DNA of 11,673 nucleotides, from NCBI GenBank assembly GCA_016201685.1, contig JACQCJ010000050.1, positions 1-11,673 of the forward strand. Reading direction: 5' to 3'. The notes under the pieces are model-generated. The model had not been told where the DNA came from. It did not search any database and was given only the letters and a program-made list of their open reading frames with translations. Position 1 is the stretch's first letter, and each line of letters begins with the position of its first letter. The position numbers were made by a program, and so were the translations under genes. Source of the stretch: Candidatus Peregrinibacteria bacterium. GTDB lineage: Bacteria > Patescibacteriota > Gracilibacteria > Peribacterales > Peribacteraceae. Shown here piece by piece: positions 1 through 7,289 of the stretch.

Positions 1-85
1 GCTGCCGTTCATTCATCGTCGTTTTCAATATGTCGTATTTCCGGCCGATGCTCTGTTCGAGTGAAAGTACGAGGGCGGGAGTCAT
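1..85 (-). CDS. Possible start of a divergent gene, cut by the left edge
   Basis: Reading leftward from an ATG at 85-83 there are 28 codons without a stop before the window ends. The peptide begins MTPALVLSLEQSIGRKYDIL, which has the composition of a real soluble N-terminus. A CATACT box (93-98) lies 7 nt before the ATG, the same spacing as at other genes here, and a GGAGG lies further upstream (15 nt from the ATG). The gene would be transcribed divergently from aspS. So little is visible that I cannot name a family, and a chance open stretch of 28 codons is quite possible. Confidence 0.4.
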   Translation of the reverse strand, partial: MTPALVLSLEQSIGRKYDILKTTMNERQ

Positions 86-92
86 GGAGTGC

Positions 93-98
93 AGTATG
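93..98 (-). promoter_or_regulatory. Weak -10 box for the left-edge gene
   Basis: On the minus strand CATACT (4 of 6 to TATAAT) sits 7 nt before the ATG at 85. No good -35 is visible. The call rests mainly on the matching spacing at aspS, dinJ and the HEPN gene. Confidence 0.3.
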
Positions 99-153
99 CT
101 CCTCCAACCAAAGATTTAGAAGTTATTTATCGGTGGATCCTAACCATTGAGTC

Positions 154-182
154 TAGAGTCAACCCCCACCCTCTTCTATACT
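154..182 (+). promoter_or_regulatory. aspS promoter, predicted to give a leaderless mRNA
   Basis: TATACT (177-182, 5 of 6 to consensus) is preceded by a weak TAGAGT (154-159) at 17 bp. Only six bases (183-188) separate the -10 box from the ATG at 189, so the expected transcription start falls on the A of the start codon. The bases before the ATG are pyrimidine-rich and contain no Shine-Dalgarno sequence. Confidence 0.5.
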
Positions 183-188
183 CCCTCC

Positions 189-2009
<1,821 letters not shown>

Positions 2010-2033
<24 letters not shown>

Positions 2034-2160
2034 TTGCTGCGCTCAGGAAGCAACGGAGCAAATTGATAATTGAAAATTTACAATTGATAATGCAGTAGAA
2101 CTTCTGCTTTCTAAGTTGCTACCATAATTTTCAATTTTCAATTGTCCATTGTCAATTCTT
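2010..2160. repeat. Intergenic repeat element, copy A
   Basis: First of two diverged copies; the other is at 3012-3147. In order it holds the last codons of aspS (sharing ATCAAGATTGTGA with copy B), a short hairpin (2034-2061), a left arm of 7-bp units of the type AATTGAT (2061-2095), a central GCAG..TTCTGC segment, and a right arm of five 7-bp units AATTNTC (2126-2160). The two arms are inverted relative to each other; 2068-2078 and 2126-2136 are perfectly complementary. The AT-rich composition is very unlike the flanking genes. It lies between aspS and the toxin-antitoxin operon. Confidence 0.75.
2034..2061 (+). terminator. Hairpin after aspS, possible terminator
   Basis: TTGCTGCG (2034-2041) pairs with CGGAGCAA (2054-2061) with one G.G mismatch and a 12-nt loop, starting immediately after the aspS stop. 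The matching hairpin at 3036-3061 keeps the pairing through compensating base changes. AT-rich sequence follows, but there is no clean T-run, so termination is inferred rather than seen. Confidence 0.45.
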
Positions 2161-2163
2161 ATG

Positions 2164-2191
2164 TTGACATTGTCTACACAATCGCTATACT
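2164..2191 (+). promoter_or_regulatory. Strong promoter of the dinJ-yafQ operon
   Basis: A perfect -35 TTGACA (2164-2169) and TATACT (2186-2191) are separated by 16 bp. The -10 box ends 7 nt before the ATG at 2199, so the transcript should start at about 2198 and carry practically no leader. Confidence 0.75.
2169..2182 (+). promoter_or_regulatory. Candidate antitoxin operator
   Basis: An inverted repeat, ATTGT-CTAC-ACAAT, fills most of the spacer between the -35 and -10 boxes. DinJ/RelB antitoxins bind palindromes of this kind with their ribbon-helix-helix N-terminus and repress their own operon, usually together with the toxin. The arms are only 5 bp, so chance is possible. Confidence 0.4.
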
Positions 2192-2198
2192 GCTTCTA

Positions 2199-2519
2199 AT
2201 GAGTGTCATCCACGTCCGCACCGATGCCGCGCTGAAGAAGAAAGCGCAGAAGATGCTCAAGGAGATGGGGCTCGATTTGAGCAGCGCCGTGAATCTCTAT
2301 CTGCGGCAGATCGTCGTCACCGGCGGCATCCCCTTCACAATCCGCACGGTGAACGGCTTTACCCCGGCGCAGGAGAGGAAAATGATCCGGGAGGCGGAAT
2401 GGGCTATGAAACATGGAAAGGGTTTCAATTCTGCTGAGGAGCTTATGGAAGACATCTTGGGCAAGAGATGGAAAGCTCGGGCAGAGAAACGGTTCGGCCC
2501 GTTGCGACACAAAGAATGA
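2199..2519 (+). CDS. dinJ: RelB/DinJ-family antitoxin (106 aa)
   Basis: Antitoxin of a type II toxin-antitoxin pair. It should neutralise the downstream YafQ-like ribonuclease and repress its own promoter. The N-terminal 45 residues (SVIHVRTDAALKKKAQKML, then GLDLSSAVNLYLRQIV and GGIPF) match the ribbon-helix-helix domain of RelB/DinJ proteins. Residues 49-98 form the charged, toxin-binding half. The ATG at 2199 is preferred because it begins the conserved domain and lies 7 nt after a strong -10 box. Starting further upstream, at the TTG at 2142, would add hydrophobic residues encoded by the AT-rich repeat. The stop is 4 nt before the toxin start, so translation is probably coupled. The C-terminal half is duplicated in the small gene at 2807-3004. 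Confidence 0.92.
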   Translation: MSVIHVRTDAALKKKAQKMLKEMGLDLSSAVNLYLRQIVVTGGIPFTIRTVNGFTPAQERKMIREAEWAMKHGKGFNSAEELMEDILGKRWKARAEKRFGPLRHKE

Positions 2520-2523
2520 TAGA

Positions 2524-2814
2524 ATGCACAGTATGTATCGAGTGAAAGAATCCAAAAGCTTCCGGCGCGATGTGAAGCGTCTCGAAAAATCCAAGCGCTA
2601 TGACCCGCGAAAGCTCCTCGAAGCCATGACCATTCTAGCATCTGGAGAGAGATTACCGGAACACTATCGTGATCATGCCTTGAAAGGGGATGTAGACGGT
2701 TCGCGCGAATGTCATATCGAATCCGATTGGTTGCTCGTCTATCGATATCAGAAAGGTGCACTCATTCTTCAGCTCATACGAACGGGAACTCATTCCCAAC
2801 TTTTCCATGAATAA
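2524..2814 (+). CDS. yafQ: YafQ-family mRNA interferase toxin (96 aa)
   Basis: RelE/YafQ-superfamily toxin, a ribosome-dependent endoribonuclease that cleaves translated mRNA when the antitoxin is lost. Counting from the Met at 2533, the signature residues of the YafQ branch are present: DHAL with His48, His61 and Asp65-Trp66 in RECHIESDWLLVYR, and Arg83, His87 and Phe91 in IRTGTHSQLFHE. The catalytic set therefore looks intact. Two starts are possible: ATG 2524, 4 nt after the antitoxin stop, or ATG 2533, which gives the more typical MYRVKES N-terminus. I list the longer form (96 aa; 93 aa from 2533). The stop codon overlaps the start of the next small gene, so the three genes probably share one transcript. 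Confidence 0.93.
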   Translation: MHSMYRVKESKSFRRDVKRLEKSKRYDPRKLLEAMTILASGERLPEHYRDHALKGDVDGSRECHIESDWLLVYRYQKGALILQLIRTGTHSQLFHE

Positions 2815-3004
2815 GAAGCAGGTTCGTACCGTGAACGGCTTCACTCCGGCGCAAGAACGCAGGATGCTCAAGGAAGCGGCGTGGGCGCTGAAGCATGGAA
2901 AGCGGTTCAATTCCGTCGACGAACTGATGGAAGATATTCTGGGAAAAAACTGGCGTGCTGAGAACAAGAAGCGGGTCGAGGCATACAAAAAATCCCAGCG
3001 ATGA
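2807..3004 (+). CDS. Headless second antitoxin: C-terminal half of DinJ only (65 aa)
   Basis: From residue 6 this small protein follows residues 48-98 of the upstream antitoxin closely (VRTVNGFTPAQER.M..EA.WA.KHGK.FNS..ELMEDILGK.W), roughly three quarters identical. It lacks the whole ribbon-helix-helix DNA-binding domain. Its ATG (2807-2809) lies inside the toxin's last codons (ATGAATAA, 8-nt overlap), so it should be translated by reinitiation after the toxin. Codons for shared residues often differ silently: 7 of 12 in RTVNGFTPAQER and 6 of 8 in LMEDILGK. That argues the protein has been kept under selection rather than being a fresh or dead copy. It may be a dedicated toxin-neutralising peptide, or a remnant of a second antitoxin. 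Without its N-terminus it should not bind DNA. Confidence 0.62.
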   Translation: MNKKQVRTVNGFTPAQERRMLKEAAWALKHGKRFNSVDELMEDILGKNWRAENKKRVEAYKKSQR

Positions 3005-3011
3005 TAGAGTG

Positions 3012-3147
3012 GGATCAAGATTGTGAAAGAGCGACTGCTTTGCCCAAGGAGCAGCAAAGCAAATTAAAAATTGATAATTCAGAAGAAGCTCCGCTTCCTG
3101 GACTGCTACCATAATTTTCAATTATCAATTGTCCATTATCAATTCCT
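3012..3147. repeat. Intergenic repeat element, copy B
   Basis: Diverged second copy of the element at 2010-2160. It contains GG-ATCAAGATTGTGA, which matches the end of aspS but here lies outside any gene. It then holds a perfect 8-bp hairpin (3036-3061), an AT-rich left arm with AATTGATAATT (3069-3079), a central segment with GAAG..CTTC, and a right arm of heptads AATTNTC (3113-3147). AATTATCAATT at 3120-3130 is the exact complement of the left-arm motif. The best-conserved stretch between copies is TGCTACCATAATTTTCAATT and the heptads after it. It ends just before the start of the coiled-coil gene and may supply its promoter. Confidence 0.75.
3036..3061 (+). terminator. Hairpin after the toxin-antitoxin cassette, possible terminator
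   Basis: TGCTTTGC (3036-3043) and GCAAAGCA (3054-3061) form a perfect 8-bp stem with a 10-nt loop. It occupies the same place in repeat copy B as the post-aspS hairpin does in copy A. AT-rich sequence follows without a long T-run. Confidence 0.5.
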
Positions 3148-3149
3148 CC

Positions 3150-4058
3150 ATGTCCGCCCCTCAATCCCCACCCGACCCGAAGAAAGCCGAACTTCAACGC
3201 TTCCAGGAGCAGAGCCTGGCCGCGGCGCGGCAGGAAGAAGAACGAGCGGCGAAGCGCAAGGAAGAGCACAAAGCGGAGCAGGAACAATTCGCGGCGCGGG
3301 GCGAGGAGAACGTGAAGGAGGAGCAAGCGAAGACCGCGCGCACCAAGAAGGAGATGCAGCAGTGGCGCAGGGATGAGGCAGCGCGCAAGGAGGCGATCGC
3401 GAAGGACAAGGAGCGTCGCGCGCGGGAAGCGCAGATGCTCCAGGAGAAGAAGAAAGAGCACGAGGCGTTCATGAAGGAGCAGAAAACGTACATGGACACG
3501 CTCCACGAAGATGCCGCCAAGAAGGCGCTTGAGGATCGCAAGGCGATGGAATCCGAACAGGGATTCAAGGAACGGATCATGCAGTCCGAGCGCGAGGCCG
3601 TACAGAAGAAGTACGAGGCGGACGCCGCCGAGCGGCAAACCAAGAACAACATCGAGAAGGAGTATCTCTGCGCCAAGGATGCGCTCGATCGCAAGGGCAA
3701 GGAGCTCCAGGCCGCGATCTACAGCGAAGAGGTGCGCGCCAAGCTGAAGATCGAGAACGAGATGCGCCAGAAGATCGCCATCTTGCCGGGCTCCCCCACC
3801 GCAGCCCAGCAGAAGGTGACGCTCGAGAAAGAAGCGCAGGCGAAAGCCGCGGGCGCGGAGCGCGAGGCCGCCAAGAAGCGCGGCGACGCGAACGTGCGAT
3901 TGGGCAGCGATCGCCGAATGCTGGAACAAGAAATGCAGAAGAAGAAAATGGACGCCGAGCGAGCCACGCGCGAGCGCAAGATGGCCATCGACGCCGAACT
4001 CGCCGCGGTGAAGCGGCAGATTAAGGAGGAGAGGAGGAGGAAGGATCTACCGAAGTGA
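3150..4058 (+). CDS. Highly charged coiled-coil protein, function unknown (302 aa)
   Basis: Not recognised as a named family. Nearly the whole protein is Glu, Lys, Arg, Ala and Gln, with long runs of the EEERAAKRKEEHKAEQEQ type, so it should form a long single helix or coiled coil. One helix break is visible near residues 215-222 (ILPGSPTA). There is no signal peptide, no membrane segment and only one Cys. The ATG at 3150 follows repeat copy B directly; an earlier in-frame TTG (3129) lies inside the repeat. No Shine-Dalgarno is present. A weak TATCAA lies 7 nt before the ATG. The last 20 codons (IDAELAAVKRQIKEERRRK) recur, diverged, at 4879-4943 beyond the HEPN/MNT pair. Database similarity would need care because of the low complexity. 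Confidence 0.8.
   Translation: MSAPQSPPDPKKAELQRFQEQSLAAARQEEERAAKRKEEHKAEQEQFAARGEENVKEEQAKTARTKKEMQQWRRDEAARKEAIAKDKERRAREAQMLQEKKKEHEAFMKEQKTYMDTLHEDAAKKALEDRKAMESEQGFKERIMQSEREAVQKKYEADAAERQTKNNIEKEYLCAKDALDRKGKELQAAIYSEEVRAKLKIENEMRQKIAILPGSPTAAQQKVTLEKEAQAKAAGAEREAAKKRGDANVRLGSDRRMLEQEMQKKKMDAERATRERKMAIDAELAAVKRQIKEERRRKDLPK
3987..4042 (+). repeat. Coiled-coil tail repeat, first copy (inside the gene)
   Basis: This segment of the coiled-coil gene is repeated in direct orientation at 4879-4930. The two copies bracket the HEPN/MNT operon. They have diverged by many single-base changes, several of them silent, without breaking the frame. Confidence 0.6.
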
Positions 4059-4111
4059 TCGGGCTTCTGGCATAGCAAAAAACTTCCCCTATCCTGGACT
4101 CCCCCCCATCC

Positions 4112-4453
4112 TCATCGCACGAGGATTCCGTAGTGTTTCACTTCGCGCGCGAGGGAACTCCACTTGCTCTCGAACTGCTCGGGACGCATGCAGAGAGCTT
4201 CGATGCGGACGTCGACGTCCGCCCCTTCGTGCCATACCATCTGCTTCTCCTCCCACGGGTGCTCTTTAAACGGATCGACAACCACCACCACGTCGATGTC
4301 GCTGTCGCGATGGGCATCGCCGCGCGCAACGGAACCATAGAAGTATAGTGCGTTCACGGGAACGTTCTTTGCCACAAGCCGCTCCTTCAGCTCTTCGGCA
4401 AGAGCGTATCCCTCATGCGGAGCCAGTGGTTTGACTGGTCGAACGTACGTCAT
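4112..4453 (-). CDS. MNT-type nucleotidyltransferase, probable antitoxin of the HEPN pair (113 aa)
   Basis: Minimal nucleotidyltransferase of the DNA polymerase beta superfamily. The signature is clear: GSVARGDAHRDSDID at residues 40-54 (GSxxRG followed by the DxD metal ligands Asp52 and Asp54), with a likely third carboxylate at Asp81 in VDVRIEA. In HEPN/MNT pairs the nucleotidyltransferase usually restrains the HEPN partner, in some systems by adding AMP to it. Start: the ATG at 4453 overlaps the HEPN stop codon as ATGA, so translation is coupled. An upstream extension in the same frame would lie inside the HEPN gene and has unlikely composition. Length and architecture are normal for a single-domain MNT protein. 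It converges with the coiled-coil gene, 53 nt apart. Confidence 0.9.
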   Translation of the reverse strand: MTYVRPVKPLAPHEGYALAEELKERLVAKNVPVNALYFYGSVARGDAHRDSDIDVVVVVDPFKEHPWEEKQMVWHEGADVDVRIEALCMRPEQFESKWSSLAREVKHYGILVR

Positions 4454-4824
4454 TGGAGCACGTGCAGAAGTTCTTCGGTTTTCTGAAGAATCGTCGTGAC
4501 GAATTCTTTCGTTGCGATCGTTTCTATCCACGCCTCATCCCCATAGCGCGCTTCTTGGCAAAAAGGGCTGATGAGTTCAAGGTCTTCCAAAACCTTTTTC
4601 GGCCAATCCGTGCGTATATCGAGCGCGAGTTTTCCTAAATTATGCGAGAAGGGCGGCGTATCATTTTTTGTTTTGACGTAGAGGCTCTTCAATTTTTTTT
4701 CCAGTGAAAGATGGCAGTGAAAGAGAGCCAAGGCGTGGGAGCCTTCCGCGTGCATTTTCTGCGCCCATATCCACGACTCATGGGCACCATGTTGCCAGAG
4801 CCTGATAACATCCTGCTGCGTCAT
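4450..4824 (-). CDS. HEPN-domain protein, probable partner or toxin of the MNT protein (124 aa)
   Basis: All-helical HEPN protein of the classic type (Pfam HEPN-like, not DUF86/HepT). The features seen are a first helix with ESWIWAQKMHAEGSHALALF, then HLSLEKKLKSLYVK, then a TPPFSHNLGKLA turn with His61, and a C-terminal ARYGDEAW with Arg93-Tyr94. HEPN proteins next to MNT genes are often RNases or RNA-binding toxins. However, the RX4-6H catalytic motif and the RX4HXY motif of HepT are not evident here, so RNase activity is uncertain. The gene starts 9 nt after an extended -10 box with no Shine-Dalgarno and shares an ATGA overlap with the MNT gene, giving a two-gene operon. Confidence 0.88.
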   Translation of the reverse strand: MTQQDVIRLWQHGAHESWIWAQKMHAEGSHALALFHCHLSLEKKLKSLYVKTKNDTPPFSHNLGKLALDIRTDWPKKVLEDLELISPFCQEARYGDEAWIETIATKEFVTTILQKTEELLHVLQ

Positions 4825-4833
4825 TGCGGAGTG

Positions 4834-4842
4834 AGTATATCA
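4834..4842 (-). promoter_or_regulatory. Extended -10 promoter of the HEPN-MNT operon
   Basis: On the minus strand TGATATACT is a TGN-extended -10 box (TATACT at 4839-4834). Its end is 9 nt from the ATG at 4824, leaving room for a leader of about three bases. No convincing -35 is visible, as often happens with extended -10 promoters. Confidence 0.55.
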
Positions 4843-4844
4843 TA

Positions 4845-4943
4845 ATGATCTTCACCGCTGCTCAAAAAATCCCTTCTTTCGACGCCGAACTGGCCGCGAC
4901 GAGACAGCAGATCAAGGAGGGGAGAAGGAAGAAAGCGGAATGA
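4845..4943 (+). pseudogene. Second copy of the coiled-coil gene's 3' tail (32-codon open frame)
   Basis: An ATG at 4845 opens a 32-codon frame whose last 20 codons read DAELAATRQQIKEGRRKKAE and then stop. This matches the end of the coiled-coil protein (DAELAAVKRQIKEERRRK) at both protein and DNA level: GACGCCGAACT is shared, then GCCGCG, CAGAT and AAGGAGG. The first 12 codons have no counterpart in the coiled-coil gene. The likeliest reading is a leftover 3' end of a paralogue or of a duplicated gene, separated from the rest by the HEPN/MNT pair. It could still be translated as a small peptide, since the frame is intact and has an ATG, but I see no convincing promoter or Shine-Dalgarno for it. 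Confidence 0.55.
4879..4930 (+). repeat. Coiled-coil tail repeat, second copy
   Basis: Direct repeat of 3987-4042, starting TTCGACGCCGAACT and running through CAGATCAAGGAGG. It lies just upstream of the HEPN promoter on the other side of the operon. Confidence 0.6.
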
Positions 4944-4982
4944 GAACGTGAAAGGATTCTTGCCGCCATCGATCTCGGATAG

Positions 4983-7274
4983 CTATGTCTTTTTTATTTT
5001 GTTTTTCACAATTTCTACTGCGGCCTTTCCTATCCCTTTGAGTCCGCTTTCACCGGCATCCGCAAGGGCATCGTCTGCATCTTTCTTCTCCGGTCGCCCC
5101 GGATCGACCCCAAGGCGCTCTTTTGTTGCGTCGGAGAGCGGCTTTTTGATGTTGGTCGAGACGAGCGAATCTTTCAAACCATTCGCACTTTCCTTCAGGC
5201 CGCTCATCCCGATGTTCTTCATGGCCGGCATGAAACCTTTTTTGGCGACCTCCATGACTCCCTTCGTTGCCGCTTTTCCTCCCGGCACGTAATCCAGACC
5301 CGGGATCTTGACGACCCCGAAGGCTCCATCGACTGCAGCTTCCCTCGCGTCTTTGCCTCCTGCGACCATCGTGCCTTCTCGAAAGCCCACGTACACGTAC
5401 TTTCCGCCAGGCACGAATGATGTGACTGTTTCCATGCCCGTGTCGATGGCCTTCAGGACTGTTTCGGTTCTATCCAAATTTTTGAGGTGACTGTCGAGTT
5501 GCTCCTGCGACCAAACAATCATTTTGGTATCTCTCAGCTGCTCTTGCGCAAGCTGGATGGCCTGGATTTTCTTGTCTGCGGAGACGTTTTTCTTCGCGAA
5601 ATCGTCGAATAAGCTCATCATCGATTTCGCTGCCGTGAGGCGCATGTTCGACACCCCCTCCGCTCGCTCCAAATCGTTGAGGGCGCCCGTGAATCTCCCC
5701 ATCATTCTTCCGGTGAAGCCAAGATTTTTTATTGTCTCTTTCCTGTAATCGAGTTCCAGCTTCGATCCCTCGACGATTCCCGGAAGCTGCCTGTGCAGAG
5801 CGTCGAACTGATCATCGATCACTTTCTTCGCTTCCTGCTGCTGTTTGAGAATGGATTCTTTCTTTTCGGCGAAATCTTTGAGAGAGCCGGTATCCGGAAT
5901 GAGGAGACCGGTAGCCACGAGCGCATCAAAGACCGTCTTTGTATTCATCGCGGTCTGCGGATTCATTTCCTGTGCCCGGGTAAACGCCTCGAAGAGCTTG
6001 CCCGGGTCGATTTTCGCCTTAAGGAAATCCACGGCCGCATCGTAGGACCGCATGCCGGCTTTGATGACGGAGTTCACTCCTTCAACCAGCATCTGCGTAC
6101 CATTCTTCACTGCCTCCAGCGCGTCGCGCATCACGGGGGGAAATTTTTCCGCATGCTTCGCTGGAGGGGAATCCAATGGTGACGATGAACGGAGAATGGC
6201 ATCGCGAATGAGGCCGGGAGGGATGCCGTCGATGATCTCTTGCCGGGCTTTTGGATCCGTAACGCTGTTGGTCCATTCTGTAAAATCGTTGACTGCATCG
6301 CGAAACTCTTTGGACTCCCGTCCGTTCTTCAATGCTGCCGTCATTGTCGCCAGATGTCCTTCGACGGTATTCGGCTTTGAGGCACTCTCTTGTGCGGCAT
6401 TCTTTCCGGTCTCTTCTCTCGCACCTTCCGATTTGCCTCCCGGTGCGGCCTCCGCTCCCTTCACATCCTTCCCATCCACCTTGCTCGCCGTGCCTTCGCC
6501 GGTTCCCTCCTCCGCGCCTTGGATTTCGCCGGAAGGCAGGCCCTGCGTCGTGGGAGCTTCCGGCGTCGCCTGCACTCTCACGAGCTTGGGCGGTTTGCGA
6601 CTCTTCTCATCCCATTCGAGACGGTAGCGCGGCGCCCCTCTGCTCGCGTACCCGTCGAGGATGGCATTCGATTTCTCCACTGCGTCCTTCCGCGCGGCGG
6701 TGTTCTTGCCGGCATTCTTCCAGCGGGTCGCGAGGAAGCTTTGGTACTCCATCGTGATTGCGGCCGCGGTGGGGACGACGGGATCCCCGAGCCTGATCAG
6801 TGCAGGCTCTTTCGCCGTGCGATCCCACAGGAGCTGGTAGCGCGGCGATCCCCGCTGCGCGTAACTCGCGAGGATGGCGTTCGACGTCGCGACCATATTC
6901 ATCCTCGCATCATCGTTCTGATAGGCCGGATTCTTCCATCGATCCTTCACGAAACTGTCGTATTCCTTCTTGATCGCGGCATCGTCGGGAGGGGCCGGCG
7001 GCCGGTTCGTGTTCGCTTCCGTCGAAGGTGTGTTCCCGAGCAACTGCTCGCCGAGTGCGGCTTCGGCGTCCTGGGGGGCAACCCCTTCGAGATCTTTCTG
7101 AGCCTGTTCTTCTCGTTTTTGCCCTTCTTTCTGAGGATCAGTGATTTCTTTCTCAGCTTCCTGCCCCTCACGTTGCTCGGCATCTTTGCCGGCATTCTCC
7201 ACGCCGCCTGCGAACGCGATCAAGCGCCGTTCCGCGAACAATGATTGGGGACCCGTGGAATACAGATGTTCCAT
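4983..7274 (-). CDS. Large uncharacterised protein with an internal tandem repeat (763 aa)
   Basis: Not recognised. Visible layout: a charged N-terminal region (20-98); two copies of a roughly 64-residue module at 99-162 and 171-234, each with EYxSF, RWKN, SNAIL, (Q/S)RGxPRY and a WD near the end; a Gly/Glu/Ala-rich low-complexity linker (235-300); and a mostly helical body (300-610). A Gly/Ala-rich, more hydrophobic segment (610-690, FVPGGKYVYVGFREGT and IPGLDYVPGGKAATKG) precedes a charged C-terminus. I see no signal peptide or clear membrane span. The ATG at 7274 is 15 nt after the stop of the 113-aa gene, with a pyrimidine-rich gap and no Shine-Dalgarno, so the two are probably cotranscribed. 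The Gly/Ala-rich part recalls hydrophobic regions of large bacterial effectors, but that is not enough to assign a role. Confidence 0.85.
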   Translation of the reverse strand: MEHLYSTGPQSLFAERRLIAFAGGVENAGKDAEQREGQEAEKEITDPQKEGQKREEQAQKDLEGVAPQDAEAALGEQLLGNTPSTEANTNRPPAPPDDAAIKKEYDSFVKDRWKNPAYQNDDARMNMVATSNAILASYAQRGSPRYQLLWDRTAKEPALIRLGDPVVPTAAAITMEYQSFLATRWKNAGKNTAARKDAVEKSNAILDGYASRGAPRYRLEWDEKSRKPPKLVRVQATPEAPTTQGLPSGEIQGAEEGTGEGTASKVDGKDVKGAEAAPGGKSEGAREETGKNAAQESASKPNTVEGHLATMTAALKNGRESKEFRDAVNDFTEWTNSVTDPKARQEIIDGIPPGLIRDAILRSSSPLDSPPAKHAEKFPPVMRDALEAVKNGTQMLVEGVNSVIKAGMRSYDAAVDFLKAKIDPGKLFEAFTRAQEMNPQTAMNTKTVFDALVATGLLIPDTGSLKDFAEKKESILKQQQEAKKVIDDQFDALHRQLPGIVEGSKLELDYRKETIKNLGFTGRMMGRFTGALNDLERAEGVSNMRLTAAKSMMSLFDDFAKKNVSADKKIQAIQLAQEQLRDTKMIVWSQEQLDSHLKNLDRTETVLKAIDTGMETVTSFVPGGKYVYVGFREGTMVAGGKDAREAAVDGAFGVVKIPGLDYVPGGKAATKGVMEVAKKGFMPAMKNIGMSGLKESANGLKDSLVSTNIKKPLSDATKERLGVDPGRPEKKDADDALADAGESGLKGIGKAAVEIVKNKIKKT

Positions 7275-7289
7275 GATGGGGAAGAGGAA

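Noticed and set aside
147..188. Upstream TTG start for aspS
   Set aside because: It adds 14 residues absent from the family, overlaps the promoter, and the ATG at 189 gives the conserved N-terminus.
2142..2198. Upstream TTG start of the antitoxin
   Set aside because: The extra residues are encoded by the heptad repeat and the promoter itself; the conserved domain begins at the ATG at 2199.
3015..3929. 304-codon minus-strand frame opposite the coiled-coil gene
   Set aside because: Its Leu/Arg-rich translation is the complement of Glu/Lys-rich codons. The plus-strand frame starts at a sensible site, and its tail is echoed in frame elsewhere.
4108..4126. ATCCTC-ATCGCAC-GAGGAT hairpin at the end of the MNT gene as a terminator
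   Set aside because: It overlaps the last codons and no T-run follows on either strand, so I could not support an intrinsic terminator.
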